Shown here piece by piece: positions 1 to 7,946 of a stretch of DNA of 37,068 nucleotides. Within the stretch, counting starts at the first letter, position 1, and every line of letters begins with the position of its first letter. The stretch comes from an uncultured Clostridia bacterium (GTDB lineage Bacteria; Bacillota; Clostridia; Christensenellales; Borkfalkiaceae), in NCBI GenBank assembly GCA_947631905.1, contig CANRND010000022.1, positions 1-37,068 on the forward strand, in the 5' to 3' direction. Below the pieces are notes generated by a model, which did no database searches, had not been told where the DNA came from, and saw nothing but the letters and a program-made list of their open reading frames with translations. The translations under genes and the position numbers were made by a program.

Positions 1-3
1 GGC

Positions 4-68
4 TTAGGCGTGTGCCTGTCTCGCGCCGCGAAGCGGCGCGCTTGTTTTCAAGACAGGCACACGCCTAA
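4..68. repeat. Nested palindromic element (two stacked inverted repeats)
   Basis: The outer arms at 4-21 and 51-68 are perfect 18-bp reverse complements. Inside lies a second perfect 8-bp stem (22-29 and 33-40) with a GAA loop, and then CTTG-TTTT-CAAG. As RNA or single-stranded DNA this would form a very stable structure. It lies upstream of the first promoter and may be a terminator of a gene left of the window, a REP-like palindrome, or the end of a mobile element. There is no T-run after it, so a simple intrinsic terminator fits poorly. Confidence 0.75.
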
Positions 69-133
69 AAACCATTTTGTTTGAAGTTAACGATTAATGG
101 CGACTTAATTTTTATTTATTTTAATACAAACAC

Positions 134-162
134 TTGCAATTCTATAACAATTATGGTATCAT
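134..162 (+). promoter_or_regulatory. Sigma-A-type promoter for the aldolase gene cluster
   Basis: A TTGCAA -35 box (134-139) and a TATCAT -10 box (157-162) are separated by 17 bp. The predicted start is near 169, giving a leader of about 30 nt that contains the ribosome-binding site GAGG upstream of the ATG at 198. Confidence 0.6.
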
Positions 163-197
163 ATAAATAACTAATAATTAGTCTTGAGGAAATACAA

Positions 198-938
198 ATG
201 ACGGGAAAGAATTTGAGGCTAAACAGATTAACTCGCAATGGGAAAATGCTTTGTGTGCCATTAGACCATGGTATCACTATAAGCAATATTGGTCATTTAG
301 ACAAATTTCAAGAAATGGTTTCCACAATAGTTGATGCTGGCGCATCAGCAATCATTGTTCATAAGGGTATGGTAAGGTTCTTACCAGAATTAAAAAATAC
401 AGGTCTAATTGTACATTTATCTGCAAGCACATCACAATTTACGCCAGTTCATAAGGTGTTAGTTTGTGATGTCGAAGAGGCTATAAGCTTAGGTGCTGAT
501 GCTGTATCCGTTCATGTTAACTTGGGTAATAAATATGAAAAGCAAATGCTACAAGATCTATCAAAAGTTAGCAGGGATTGTGAAAAATTTGGTGTACCTC
601 TTTTTGCAATGATGTATATAAGAGACGATGAAAATATTGATATAAGTACACCAGAAGCTGCAAAACATTCTGTACGGATTGCAGCTGAACTTGGTGCGGA
701 TATTGTTAAAGTTGGTGCTAATTGGGATTCAGATCAATTAAAGAATATTGCCAAGTCGGCGCTTGTTCCTATTGTCGTTGCGGGCGGCGATGTGCTAAAT
801 TTAAAAACATTTATAGAATCGACTAAAAGAATTGTAACAACTGGCGTTTTAGGGGTTAGCTTTGGAAGAAATGTTTTTATGTCGGAATCTCCTTCTATTA
901 CTATGGAACAATTGGCACAGATTGTCTATAATTCGTAA
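198..938 (+). CDS. DhnA/ADH-synthase-type class I aldolase (aminodideoxyheptulosonate synthase-like)
   Basis: This 246-residue TIM-barrel aldolase belongs to the FbaB/LsrF/ADH-synthase family. The visible motifs are PLDHG (21-25, with the family's acidic residue D23), Y140 in an MMY segment typical of archaeal ADH synthase, the Schiff-base lysine K171 in ADIVKV, the phosphate-binding AGG (195-197) and SFGRNVF (221-227). Archaeal enzymes of this type join aspartate semialdehyde to a ketose phosphate on the alternative route to dehydroquinate, and Streptomyces GriI joins aspartate semialdehyde to dihydroxyacetone phosphate. Other members of the family cleave sugar phosphates, so the substrate here is uncertain. 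A convergent aspartate kinase gene 3 kb away could raise the aspartate semialdehyde supply, but this is inference. The start is supported by GAGG 8 nt upstream. Codons are AT-rich, unlike the core genes. Confidence 0.75.
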   Translation: MTGKNLRLNRLTRNGKMLCVPLDHGITISNIGHLDKFQEMVSTIVDAGASAIIVHKGMVRFLPELKNTGLIVHLSASTSQFTPVHKVLVCDVEEAISLGADAVSVHVNLGNKYEKQMLQDLSKVSRDCEKFGVPLFAMMYIRDDENIDISTPEAAKHSVRIAAELGADIVKVGANWDSDQLKNIAKSALVPIVVAGGDVLNLKTFIESTKRIVTTGVLGVSFGRNVFMSESPSITMEQLAQIVYNS

Positions 939-967
939 TTCAAATATATTAAAATTGGGAGTTATAT

Positions 968-1366
968 ATGTTAAAATTTGATCATGTGGCATTAAGTGTA
1001 ACAAATGTTGATGAAAGCGTTAAGTTTTATGAAAAACTTGAATTTTCGCTATCGCAGCGTTGGGATGATCCTCATGGGAATTTGTCTATCGTTCTTATGA
1101 AAAATAGTAATATGATTTTAGAAATGTTTTGTTATAAGAACTTTAAGGCATTGCCTGAATATAGACAAGAATTATCGTCAGATTTAGAAGTGATTGGAAC
1201 TAAACATTTCGGTTTATGTGTCGAAGATATAAATGTTGCAGCCAAAACATTATCTGAAAAAGAAATATGTATCAATCCCAAAATCGCACAAGGTCGTTTG
1301 GGTAGAGATTATTTCTTTATCAAAGATCCAGATGGCGTTTTAATAGAAATTATACAGGAACACTAA
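968..1366 (+). CDS. VOC superfamily (glyoxalase/bleomycin-resistance fold) protein
   Basis: This 132-residue protein has the paired beta-alpha-beta-beta-beta layout of the vicinal oxygen chelate fold. It opens with FDHVALSV and ends with DPDGVLIEII. Likely metal ligands are H6, E52, H80 and E127, the usual set for metal-using members such as lyases, isomerases and dioxygenases. It begins 29 nt after the aldolase stop with a GGGAG ribosome-binding site, so the two are probably co-transcribed, and it may act on the aldolase product or a toxic dicarbonyl. The specific reaction cannot be told from the sequence. Confidence 0.8.
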   Translation: MLKFDHVALSVTNVDESVKFYEKLEFSLSQRWDDPHGNLSIVLMKNSNMILEMFCYKNFKALPEYRQELSSDLEVIGTKHFGLCVEDINVAAKTLSEKEICINPKIAQGRLGRDYFFIKDPDGVLIEIIQEH

Positions 1367-1367
1367 A

Positions 1368-2912
1368 ATGTTAACAAATGCGGAATTTATATCGACTATA
1401 AAAATTTATGTCAATGAATACTTAGGCTCTCAAATCATCCAAATTAAACATTTGGATGATTTAGAGTCTTTTTCGTGTAATATTGAAAATGCGGTTGGTC
1501 ATATTATAAAGTCCGTAATATGTATGTATCCAGAGTCATTAATCGTAGATCACATTGCTGTGTGCGATGACTGCTCTCTTATAGATGATATGGGTACTAT
1601 TTATAAAATCAACATTTCGCCAGAAGTAACTGATTTTACGGTTTTAAACATTGCAATTATAAATAGCAGGGCAAGCAAACAAAATGTAAGCCAAACATAT
1701 AAATTTAGTAATGCGGGTAAATATAACAGTATACATTTTATCTTAACAAAATCTTTACGATTTAATATTGATATATTAAGACAAGCTGTTACTCAAATTT
1801 TAGACACGTGCTATACTTTTTATAAGATTAAATTACGAGAGTATATTACGTCGGATTTAGCCAATGTCTCCAAAAATGTTTATAATTACATTTTTGGTAT
1901 CATTTGTGATGATGAATTAAACAATGATTTTTGGCTTGCCATTGTTGGTAATGGCGTTGGATTTAGGCTCGTTAATCCATCCATTGTTGAAAGATTATTT
2001 ACTACATTTGCAAAGCATAAGCATAATGATGACGATGTCAGTATTAATGAACTGATTGCCAATCTCCTTGATACGAAACTTCCTTACGAAAAAATTTTAA
2101 TGAAAGCTGCTGTAGATTATAATCAATGTATTACTGTTGACTTGACTAATGCTGTTTATACTAAGGAAGGTTCTTTATATTCAAAAACCATGTATACCTT
2201 ATATGGTGGAGAGTCTTTCTCAATTTTTCCTGTTTACATAGGTGACATTAGTATTGTAGCCTTATATCCCGTGGAAAAGAGAGAAGCAATCGAGATGATT
2301 TTAAATACATATAAACCAAAAATATCTGAAATTATTGAACATGAAATGCAAAATATTGAGAAAGCTTTCACATTGTTTAGTGATTTCGATATAGAGTCAA
2401 GCAGAATTGGGTTAAGCACTTCATTATTTTCATATAGCACAGATAATATGCTTAGTGTCTTAAAAAAGTTTCTAGTGACGGATCGGAACGGAATACCGCA
2501 ATTTATTAGTAGTTCCTCTTTATCCCCAGATGAGCGTGTTATACACCTTTGGCTTGTCGATAAAGGGTTTTTAGAAGAATTTAATGGACTATATCGCATA
2601 ACTAATTTCGGGCTAAAATTAATTAATGGGGATAGCGGAATACAAAGTCAAGATACACAACAACTTGAAAGATTGCTTTTGCAGATTGATTCTCTTATTC
2701 ACGAAATTATTATTGAACTACCAAGACTTCAGGATGATGCCCCTATCCAATACTCAATATTTGACTTAAAAATAGCTGAGCTACTCAAGTTTAAGAGTAC
2801 TATAAATGGAATTTTAAATGGAACTTTTTCAGAAAGTTATAATATCGAAGAGTATATTAATAAAATCAATGAGATTAATACAGAATGGACAAACAGAAAC
2901 AGAAGAAATTAA
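1368..2912 (+). CDS. Unrecognised 514-residue protein with possible C-terminal winged-helix-like segment
   Basis: I do not recognise this gene. It starts one base after the stop of the VOC gene, so it is very likely translated from the same mRNA. The first two thirds look like a mixed alpha/beta soluble protein. A segment at about residues 270-310 (FSIFPVYIGDISIVALYPVEK) has the alternating strand-helix pattern seen in GAF/PAS sensor domains. Residues about 383-419 (rich in helix, then YRITNFGLKLIN) resemble a winged-helix 'reads as GLYRITxxG' segment. The last 80 residues are helical and charged and may form a coiled coil. No signal peptide or membrane helix is evident. Base composition is strongly AT-rich. 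A sensor or regulator role is a guess only. Confidence 0.6.
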   Translation: MLTNAEFISTIKIYVNEYLGSQIIQIKHLDDLESFSCNIENAVGHIIKSVICMYPESLIVDHIAVCDDCSLIDDMGTIYKINISPEVTDFTVLNIAIINSRASKQNVSQTYKFSNAGKYNSIHFILTKSLRFNIDILRQAVTQILDTCYTFYKIKLREYITSDLANVSKNVYNYIFGIICDDELNNDFWLAIVGNGVGFRLVNPSIVERLFTTFAKHKHNDDDVSINELIANLLDTKLPYEKILMKAAVDYNQCITVDLTNAVYTKEGSLYSKTMYTLYGGESFSIFPVYIGDISIVALYPVEKREAIEMILNTYKPKISEIIEHEMQNIEKAFTLFSDFDIESSRIGLSTSLFSYSTDNMLSVLKKFLVTDRNGIPQFISSSSLSPDERVIHLWLVDKGFLEEFNGLYRITNFGLKLINGDSGIQSQDTQQLERLLLQIDSLIHEIIIELPRLQDDAPIQYSIFDLKIAELLKFKSTINGILNGTFSESYNIEEYINKINEINTEWTNRNRRN

Positions 2913-3376
2913 AACATAAATTAAATGCGCCGACAAAAGAAGATTTGGTCGTTAAATTTAATAATTGTTCTCGTTTTGGATATTTAATTATTTATTTGAT
3001 CACTAAATTAAATGAGAATACATTTTCATTTATTAGTGGCTTAATCGCAAATATTCCTATATCTATTTTATTAAGCTTAACAACCATAAAGATTGAAAAT
3101 AGTTGTTATGGAATAGGCTTTACTATCTCTCTAATTGTTTCTGTAGTGTTTGCGGTTATTCTATTAATAGCTTCTTGTAAATTCGCTCTTAGACATATTG
3201 AAATAAACAAGATTGCAGATAGAGAACAAAATGAAGAAATTTATAATAACAAATTATTTGAATTGTGCTTTAAAAATTTAACCTATTTAAAGAAACAAAT
3301 AATAATAGGTATTGTATTTCTTATTTTATTATTAGGCTCATTGATATCTATGATAACATTTTTTAATTTAAAATAA
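2885..3376 (+). CDS. Small integral membrane protein with three predicted helices, function unknown
   Basis: The 163-residue product has a very basic N-terminus (KQKQKKLKHK), suggesting a cytoplasmic start, then hydrophobic segments at about residues 48-66, 77-99 and 138-160. A charged helix (about 105-135) lies between the second and third. It overlaps the end of the preceding gene by 28 nt, which implies translational coupling and a shared function with the 514-residue protein. There is no recognisable family signature. The overlap and the common low GC suggest the four genes from 198 to 3376 moved together. Confidence 0.6.
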   Translation: MDKQKQKKLKHKLNAPTKEDLVVKFNNCSRFGYLIIYLITKLNENTFSFISGLIANIPISILLSLTTIKIENSCYGIGFTISLIVSVVFAVILLIASCKFALRHIEINKIADREQNEEIYNNKLFELCFKNLTYLKKQIIIGIVFLILLLGSLISMITFFNLK

Positions 3377-3434
3377 TAAATTATTGTTATTGTATAGCAC
3401 AAGGAATAGTGCCTATCTAAATATGTAATATAAA

Positions 3435-3780
3435 GATGATATGCAAAAGGTAATGGTAAAAATAATTATAGCCGATGTTCTTGTGCTTGCAACACCCGTG
3501 TATTTTTATTCTATTTCGTCACAGCTAAAAACGGTGATAGATCGCATAGTTGCTCGCTAGAAAGAAATAAAACATAAAGAGATGTATTAACATAGTTGTT
3601 AGTGGCGAAAACGACAAGGATTATTGTAATACCACACTAACTTATCTGCGTCAATATGCAAAATGTGTTCAAGGCTCTTATGAACGGGGTGTTATATGTG
3701 CCGTTGGTGTTTATGATAAAGGTGGAATTAGAAACAAGAAAGTCATGATTGAAGCCTATAAAATGGGCAATAGAGCATAA
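3435..3780 (+). pseudogene. Remnant of a WrbA-like flavodoxin/NAD(P)H-dependent FMN reductase
   Basis: The readable frame begins with DDMQKVMVKIIIADVLVLATPVYF, continues SISSQLKTVIDRIVAR and then hits a TAG at about 3558. After stops and frame changes it resumes as NIVVSGENDKDYCNTTLTYLRQYA and ends with VGVYDKGGIRNKKVMIEAYKMGNRA before the TAA at 3778. These are the FMN-binding ATPVYFY loop and C-terminal signature of multimeric flavodoxins of the WrbA/iron-sulfur flavoprotein family. The N-terminal GSPRxxGNT phosphate loop is absent, so both the start and the middle are lost. It is non-functional. Confidence 0.8.
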
Positions 3781-3818
3781 TTTATTGATTAAATGGCGAA
3801 GAAATGCTCTAAATGCAT

Positions 3819-3863
3819 AAAACAAACGACAAGACCACATTCATAAGTCCTGTCGTTTGTTTT
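3819..3863. terminator. Bidirectional intrinsic terminator between the pseudogene and aspartate kinase
   Basis: Perfect 13-bp arms at 3819-3831 and 3851-3863 flank a 19-nt loop. The arms begin with AAAA and end with TTTT, so U-tracts appear in transcripts of both strands. It lies between the convergent flavodoxin remnant and the minus-strand aspartate kinase. Confidence 0.75.
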
Positions 3864-3895
3864 ACTCGTATTTAAGTTAAAGACATATCTAGGCT

Positions 3896-5203
3896 CTAAA
3901 AAAATTCCTTATAAATTGCTTTTATAATTCGATTGTAATCTCCATTGCGCATTACTAGCATAACTGTTGTCTTTGAGACGGCATGATCAAGCATATCGAG
4001 GTCGTCATCTGCATTGGCAGTTGCTACAAGGAGTCGGGAAATATTTTCTCTTGAGTCCATATTATGTCCTATGAGTGCAACAACCGAAACTTCGTCGTAG
4101 ACAACTATTTCTTCGGGACAAACTGCAATAGCTATTTCATCAAGAATTTGTGCTTTCACTGGGGTTTTCCATTTTTCTGTCTTGACAACAATAGAAATCG
4201 TGGCAATCCCACAAAACACATGCTCGAAGGTAAAATTGAATTTCTCAAAAATCGAAAAGATTTGCTTTATTTGAACAGGATCATTATTGATTTGATGATT
4301 TCGAATGCGTATTACAAGCAAGTCTTTTTTCCCTGCAATTCCTAAGGCTTTACTTTCACGGGAAGGCCACTCAATCTCAGGCATTATATCCGTTCCGTAG
4401 TCCTCAGGTCTCAAGTAATTTTTTATCTTAATGGGGATTCCAACCTCACGCACAGGAAAAATAGAATCACCATGTAAGACATCTGCCCCCGCATAGGCAA
4501 GTGAGCGGAGTTGCGCATATGAAAGATGTTTTATGCTTAACGGGTTATCTACAATTTGCGGATCGCATGCCAAAAATCCACTAACGTCCGTCCATTTTTC
4601 ATATAGATTTGCATTTATTGCACGGGCGACAATCGCGCCAGTAATGTCACTGCCACCACGGGAAAAAGTAACGATATTTCCCTTTTTGTCTGCGCCATAA
4701 AATCCTGCTATGACAGCACGTTCTTTATCTTGAAGCGCCTCGCTTGTAAGCGCATAAGTCGGTTCATTGTCAAGCTTACCACGAGAAAACCGTATAATGT
4801 CGCAAGAATCTATAAAGGGTACGTTTAAAAAAGACGCCACAATTTTCCCGGCAAGATATTCGCCACGCGAAGCGGTGAAATCCCTTTCCCTTTGGTAAAC
4901 AATTTCTTTTTCTGTGTCTACCAGGAGCTTTTCAATATCAATGGCCAAATCAAGTTCTTGTACAATTGTACGGCATCTAGCTTTAACTTCTTCAAACGCT
5001 GAACCGCATTTGCCTGTTTCAAGTAGTGTTTGATATGTATCATATAAGAGGTCTGTAACTTTGATGTCATCTTTGAAACGCTTACCAGGTGCCGAAACAA
5101 CAATATAACGACGTTCTGGATCGGTCTCTATTATTTTTTTTACCCGACGAATACTATCGCCGCTGGAGATGGCTGTTCCGCCAAACTTACAAACTTTAAT
5201 CAT
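3896..5203 (-). CDS. lysC: Aspartate kinase (aspartokinase) with C-terminal ACT domains
   Basis: The enzyme phosphorylates L-aspartate, the first step to aspartate semialdehyde, lysine, threonine and methionine. The N-terminal nucleotide-binding motif KFGGTA is at residues 6-11. The kinase domain carries SRGGSDITG, and the substrate region has TDVSGFLACDPQIV. The last 150 residues form ACT-type regulatory domains. I place the start at 5203 (435 residues) because AAGGAGAG lies 12 nt upstream. An in-frame ATG at 5230 would add nine residues but has no good ribosome-binding site. The gene is monocistronic, with its own promoter and a terminator shared with the convergent pseudogene. GC content is intermediate between the AT-rich cassette and the core. 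It may feed the aldolase at 198 (inference). Confidence 0.92.
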   Translation of the reverse strand: MIKVCKFGGTAISSGDSIRRVKKIIETDPERRYIVVSAPGKRFKDDIKVTDLLYDTYQTLLETGKCGSAFEEVKARCRTIVQELDLAIDIEKLLVDTEKEIVYQRERDFTASRGEYLAGKIVASFLNVPFIDSCDIIRFSRGKLDNEPTYALTSEALQDKERAVIAGFYGADKKGNIVTFSRGGSDITGAIVARAINANLYEKWTDVSGFLACDPQIVDNPLSIKHLSYAQLRSLAYAGADVLHGDSIFPVREVGIPIKIKNYLRPEDYGTDIMPEIEWPSRESKALGIAGKKDLLVIRIRNHQINNDPVQIKQIFSIFEKFNFTFEHVFCGIATISIVVKTEKWKTPVKAQILDEIAIAVCPEEIVVYDEVSVVALIGHNMDSRENISRLLVATANADDDLDMLDHAVSKTTVMLVMRNGDYNRIIKAIYKEFF

Positions 5204-5251
5204 AGGTAATATGATCTCTCCTTGGTTCATCTACCAAAAATCTTATATTCT

Positions 5252-5279
5252 ATTATAACAGAAAAAAATAGAATTGCAA
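5252..5279 (-). promoter_or_regulatory. Promoter for aspartate kinase
   Basis: Read on the minus strand, TTGCAA (5279-5274) and TATAAT (5257-5252) are separated by 16 bp. The predicted start near 5246 lies upstream of both candidate start codons (5230 and 5203). Confidence 0.7.
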
Positions 5280-5294
5280 CCGCCCATGTGTCTA

Positions 5295-5323
5295 TTGCAG
5301 AAATTCGTAAAATGTGTTATAAT
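5295..5323 (+). promoter_or_regulatory. Strong promoter upstream of the broken recombinase
   Basis: TTGCAG (5295-5300) and a perfect TATAAT (5318-5323) have a 17-bp spacer. The predicted transcript starts at about 5330, exactly at an ATG opening a 17-codon frame (MGRGYRIISVEAAEIYG). It diverges from the aspartate kinase promoter with only about 15 bp between the two -35 boxes. Confidence 0.7.
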
Positions 5324-5351
5324 TTAACTATGGGCAGAGGTTATCGAATTA

Positions 5352-5412
5352 TCTCCGTCGAGGCGGCGGAGATATATGGATAGGAATAAGACAACGGCCT
5401 TGTCTCTTTTTT
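5352..5412 (+). terminator. Two-hairpin attenuator-like leader before the recombinase remnant
   Basis: Hairpin 1 pairs TCTCCG (5352-5357) with CGGAGA (5367-5372). Hairpin 2 pairs AGACAA (5389-5394) with TTGTCT (5400-5405) and is followed within one base by six T (5407-5412), a standard intrinsic terminator shape. With a 17-codon frame starting at the predicted transcription start, this resembles a leader-peptide attenuator. No direct evidence of regulation can be seen. Confidence 0.55.
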
Positions 5413-5440
5413 CTGAGTAATACACTGTCCATAAAGATAT

Positions 5441-6769
5441 GTCACCGTCATCTATGCACGGTACAGTTCGCAGGGACAGAACGAGCAATCCATTGAAAGC
5501 CAAATCCGCACTTGTTCGGAGTTCGCGGAAGGTCAAGGCTACAATGTCATCGACACCTATTCGGACAAGGCAAGGACGGGAACGAACGACAGCCGCCCGT
5601 CTTTTCAGCGCATGATTAAAGACGCCGCGAGCGGCAAATTCGAGTATATCATCGTCTATATGTTTGACAGGTTCGCCCGCAACCGCCGCGACAGTATCAT
5701 GTATAAGGAAATGCTGAAACAGGACTACGGCATACGGGTACTTTCCGCGACCCATTTACGGGTACAAGCTCCGCATAGAGCCGACGGTCGGCAGGCGCAG
5801 GGCGCAGAGGTACGTCGAAATCGACGAGGAACAAGCCGAAGTTATCCGCTATATCTTCGCAGAGTACGACAAAGGCACAGATAAAAAGGGAATCGCCGCC
5901 GCTCTCAACGCGCAGGGGGCGCGTTTCAACGGCAAGCCGTTTTTGGGGAGGACGTTTGACAAGTGGCTTACAAACCCCAAATATACGGGCGAGTTCTATT
6001 TTGGCGGCAGACTTTGCACGAATACCTATCCCGCCATTATAGACAAAGCCTTGTTTGAGCGCGTACAAAAGCGGCTCGCCGCGAACAGGTATTTTGCGGG
6101 CGGCACGGCAACGGCGCGAGAGCCGTATTTATTGACGGGAAAGGCGTTTTGCGCCCATTGCGGCGCGGCGATGATTTCAGACGGAGGCACAAGCCGCACG
6201 GGGCAACAGCACCACTACTATATTTGCAAGGGCAAGAAAAAAGGCGTTTGCGAGAAACGCCGCGAGGACAAGGACAGTTTGGAAATGTTCGTGACACAGG
6301 TCGTCTATGACTTTTTGAGCGACGAGAACAACGCGAGAAAAGCCGTCCGCGATACTTTGGCATACTATAAAAAGCGCACGGGGATAGACAGTGTCAAGAG
6401 CATAGAGGGAAAAATCGCCAAAGTTCAGTGGGATATTGACGAAATGACGACCGCGTTTATCGAGGCGAAAAACGCACTTCTGCGGGCGAACATTGAAAAG
6501 CGCATGAACGACTACCGAATACTCATTGAGGACTTGCAGAGCCAAAAAGCGCAGTTAGAGCGCGAGCGCGGCAGACAGTTTACGGAAAAGGACATCATGG
6601 AGTTCATAGCCGATTTACTGAAAGGCAACCCCGCCGACAAGGATTACCAGCGCAAAATCATTGAAATCTTGTGACAAAGGTATTCGTGGGCGACGGTTAT
6701 ATCACGGCGCATTTCCGTTTGGGGAACGCGGCAGAGGTCGAGAACGTCAGACTTGAAGAAATGAAAACA
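5441..6769 (+). pseudogene. Large serine recombinase (resolvase/invertase family), disrupted
   Basis: The N-terminal catalytic domain reads VTVIYARYSSQGQNEQSIES from 5441, including the YARYSS motif that holds the nucleophilic serine, then YSDKARTGTNDSRPSFQRM and FDRFARNRRDS. No start codon precedes this frame. After RVLSA at about 5750 roughly 50-60 residues are missing and the frame shifts, resuming as IYGYKLRIEPTVGRRRAQRY. The Recombinase domain follows, then a zinc ribbon (FCAHCGAAM...YYICKGKKKGVC) and a coiled coil. A second frameshift occurs at 6671 (IIEIL to VTKVFVGDGYITAHF). This is the relic of a mobile element that probably delivered the AT-rich cassette on its left, though that link is inference. 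Confidence 0.88.
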
Positions 6770-6800
6770 GCGTTTGAACACATTTTCGGTGTTCAAACGC
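6770..6800 (-). terminator. Intrinsic terminator of the tRNA-Ser gene
   Basis: Perfect 12-bp arms at 6770-6781 and 6789-6800 enclose a 7-nt loop. On the minus strand the stem is followed by TGTTTTCATTTCTTC, a moderate U-tract, and it begins 10 nt after the CCA end of the tRNA. Confidence 0.7.
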
Positions 6801-6809
6801 TATCACCAT

Positions 6810-6900
6810 TGGCGCAGAGAAGAGGATTCGAACCTCCGGTAAGTTTTTGACCTACACACGATTTCCAATCGTGCTCCTTAAGCCTCTCGGACATCTCTGC
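6810..6900 (-). tRNA. tRNA-Ser, anticodon GGA
   Basis: Read on the minus strand, the acceptor arm GCAGAGA (6900-6894) pairs with TCTCTGC (6820-6814), followed by G and an encoded CCA (6812-6810). The anticodon stem CACGA/TCGTG frames the loop TTGGAAA, so the anticodon is GGA, reading UCC/UCU. There is a long class II variable arm and the T-loop GGTTCGAATCC. The length is 91 nt. It sits immediately beside the serine recombinase remnant. Confidence 0.95.
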
Positions 6901-6914
6901 AAAAGACAATCGTT

Positions 6915-6943
6915 ATTTTACACGAAATACGGAAAAATTGCAA
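6915..6943 (-). promoter_or_regulatory. Promoter of tRNA-Ser
   Basis: On the minus strand, TTGCAA (6943-6938) and TAAAAT (6920-6915) have a 17-bp spacer. The predicted start is about 8 nt before the tRNA 5' end. Confidence 0.65.
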
Positions 6944-7037
6944 GTGTTTTCTATGGAATTTTCCGATATTTTTTCTTCCCGTTCCGCTTTCTGCGTTCCC
7001 CGATGTTGCGCGGACCAAATAAATTTCGGAAAAACTC

Positions 7038-7066
7038 TTTACACCGCGACTTTTTTGGTATATAAT
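7038..7066 (+). promoter_or_regulatory. Promoter of the membrane protein pair
   Basis: TTTACA (7038-7043) and TATAAT (7061-7066) with a 17-bp spacer lie about 60 nt before the ATG at 7124. Confidence 0.65.
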
Positions 7067-7123
7067 ATATCGTAGAATATTCTGTGCAGAAATGCCCCGC
7101 CGAAAGGGGAGAGAGGTTGTACA

Positions 7124-7945
7124 ATGAAGACCGTGTTCGAACATTGGAAATACATCTTCAAAAATCTCTGGTTTGTGTTGCCGTTTGCGGTAATGCCGGC
7201 GGTTTTTCTCGCGCTCTCCGTCGATTTTTCGGGCATTCACGACCTTGCTTACAGTCTCTTTACGGGAAATCTCGGTCTCGAATACGCCCAGATTTTTTGC
7301 GCGTGGAGCTTTTTCCGCTTCGATTCCCCGCTCGGAGTGGTTTACAGCGTGCTTGCGCTGGTCTGCCTCGTGATCTTCACTTCGCTTCTGCTTGCCTTTG
7401 TGGAAAAGCATATGCGCATCGGAAAGCGCACGCTGAGCGGCGTCTTTTCCCAGTTCGGCGCGCACATTTGGGCGTTCGTGGGGATCACCCTCTTCTTCAC
7501 GGCGCTCTATGAACTCTGGGCGGCGGTCCTCTCCGCCGTGCTGTTCGCCGTATCCGCGATCAACGCAAAGGGCTTTGCCTGCTTTTTGTTCGTATTCGTC
7601 TCCCTCGTCTTTATCGGGGCGTTGCTCTATCTCGTCTCGCTGTGCTATCTGTGGTTGCCCTGTATGCAGATCACGGGCTTCCGCGCATACAGCGCCTTTC
7701 TATACTCCTACCGTCTCGCGGCGGGGGTGCGCTGGAAGCTCATCCTTTCTTTCCTCATCGCTTACGCGCCTTGCTTCGTCCTGCTCGTCGGGCTGTCGTT
7801 TGCACCCGTTTGGCTCGCGGGGTTCATCGCGTTCGGAATATTTATCTTCGCCTATTTGAGTTTTTGCGTCAGAATGGAATCTCTCTATTTCGAGAGAGAC
7901 AAGTTGGACAGGGAGGACCTGCTTCGCAGTTACAGGGAGCTTTAA
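7124..7945 (+). CDS. Multi-spanning membrane protein, function unknown (273 residues)
   Basis: Hydrophobic segments occur at about residues 15-35, 72-92, 105-145 (probably two helices), 150-180 and 200-245, giving about six transmembrane helices. The C-terminus is charged and probably cytoplasmic (ERDKLDREDLLRSYREL). No catalytic motif is seen. It starts after an AGAGAGG ribosome-binding site. The next gene, also a membrane protein, starts two bases after the stop, so the two are probably one transcript and may form a complex. I do not recognise the family. Confidence 0.75.
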   Translation: MKTVFEHWKYIFKNLWFVLPFAVMPAVFLALSVDFSGIHDLAYSLFTGNLGLEYAQIFCAWSFFRFDSPLGVVYSVLALVCLVIFTSLLLAFVEKHMRIGKRTLSGVFSQFGAHIWAFVGITLFFTALYELWAAVLSAVLFAVSAINAKGFACFLFVFVSLVFIGALLYLVSLCYLWLPCMQITGFRAYSAFLYSYRLAAGVRWKLILSFLIAYAPCFVLLVGLSFAPVWLAGFIAFGIFIFAYLSFCVRMESLYFERDKLDREDLLRSYREL

Positions 7946-7946
7946 C

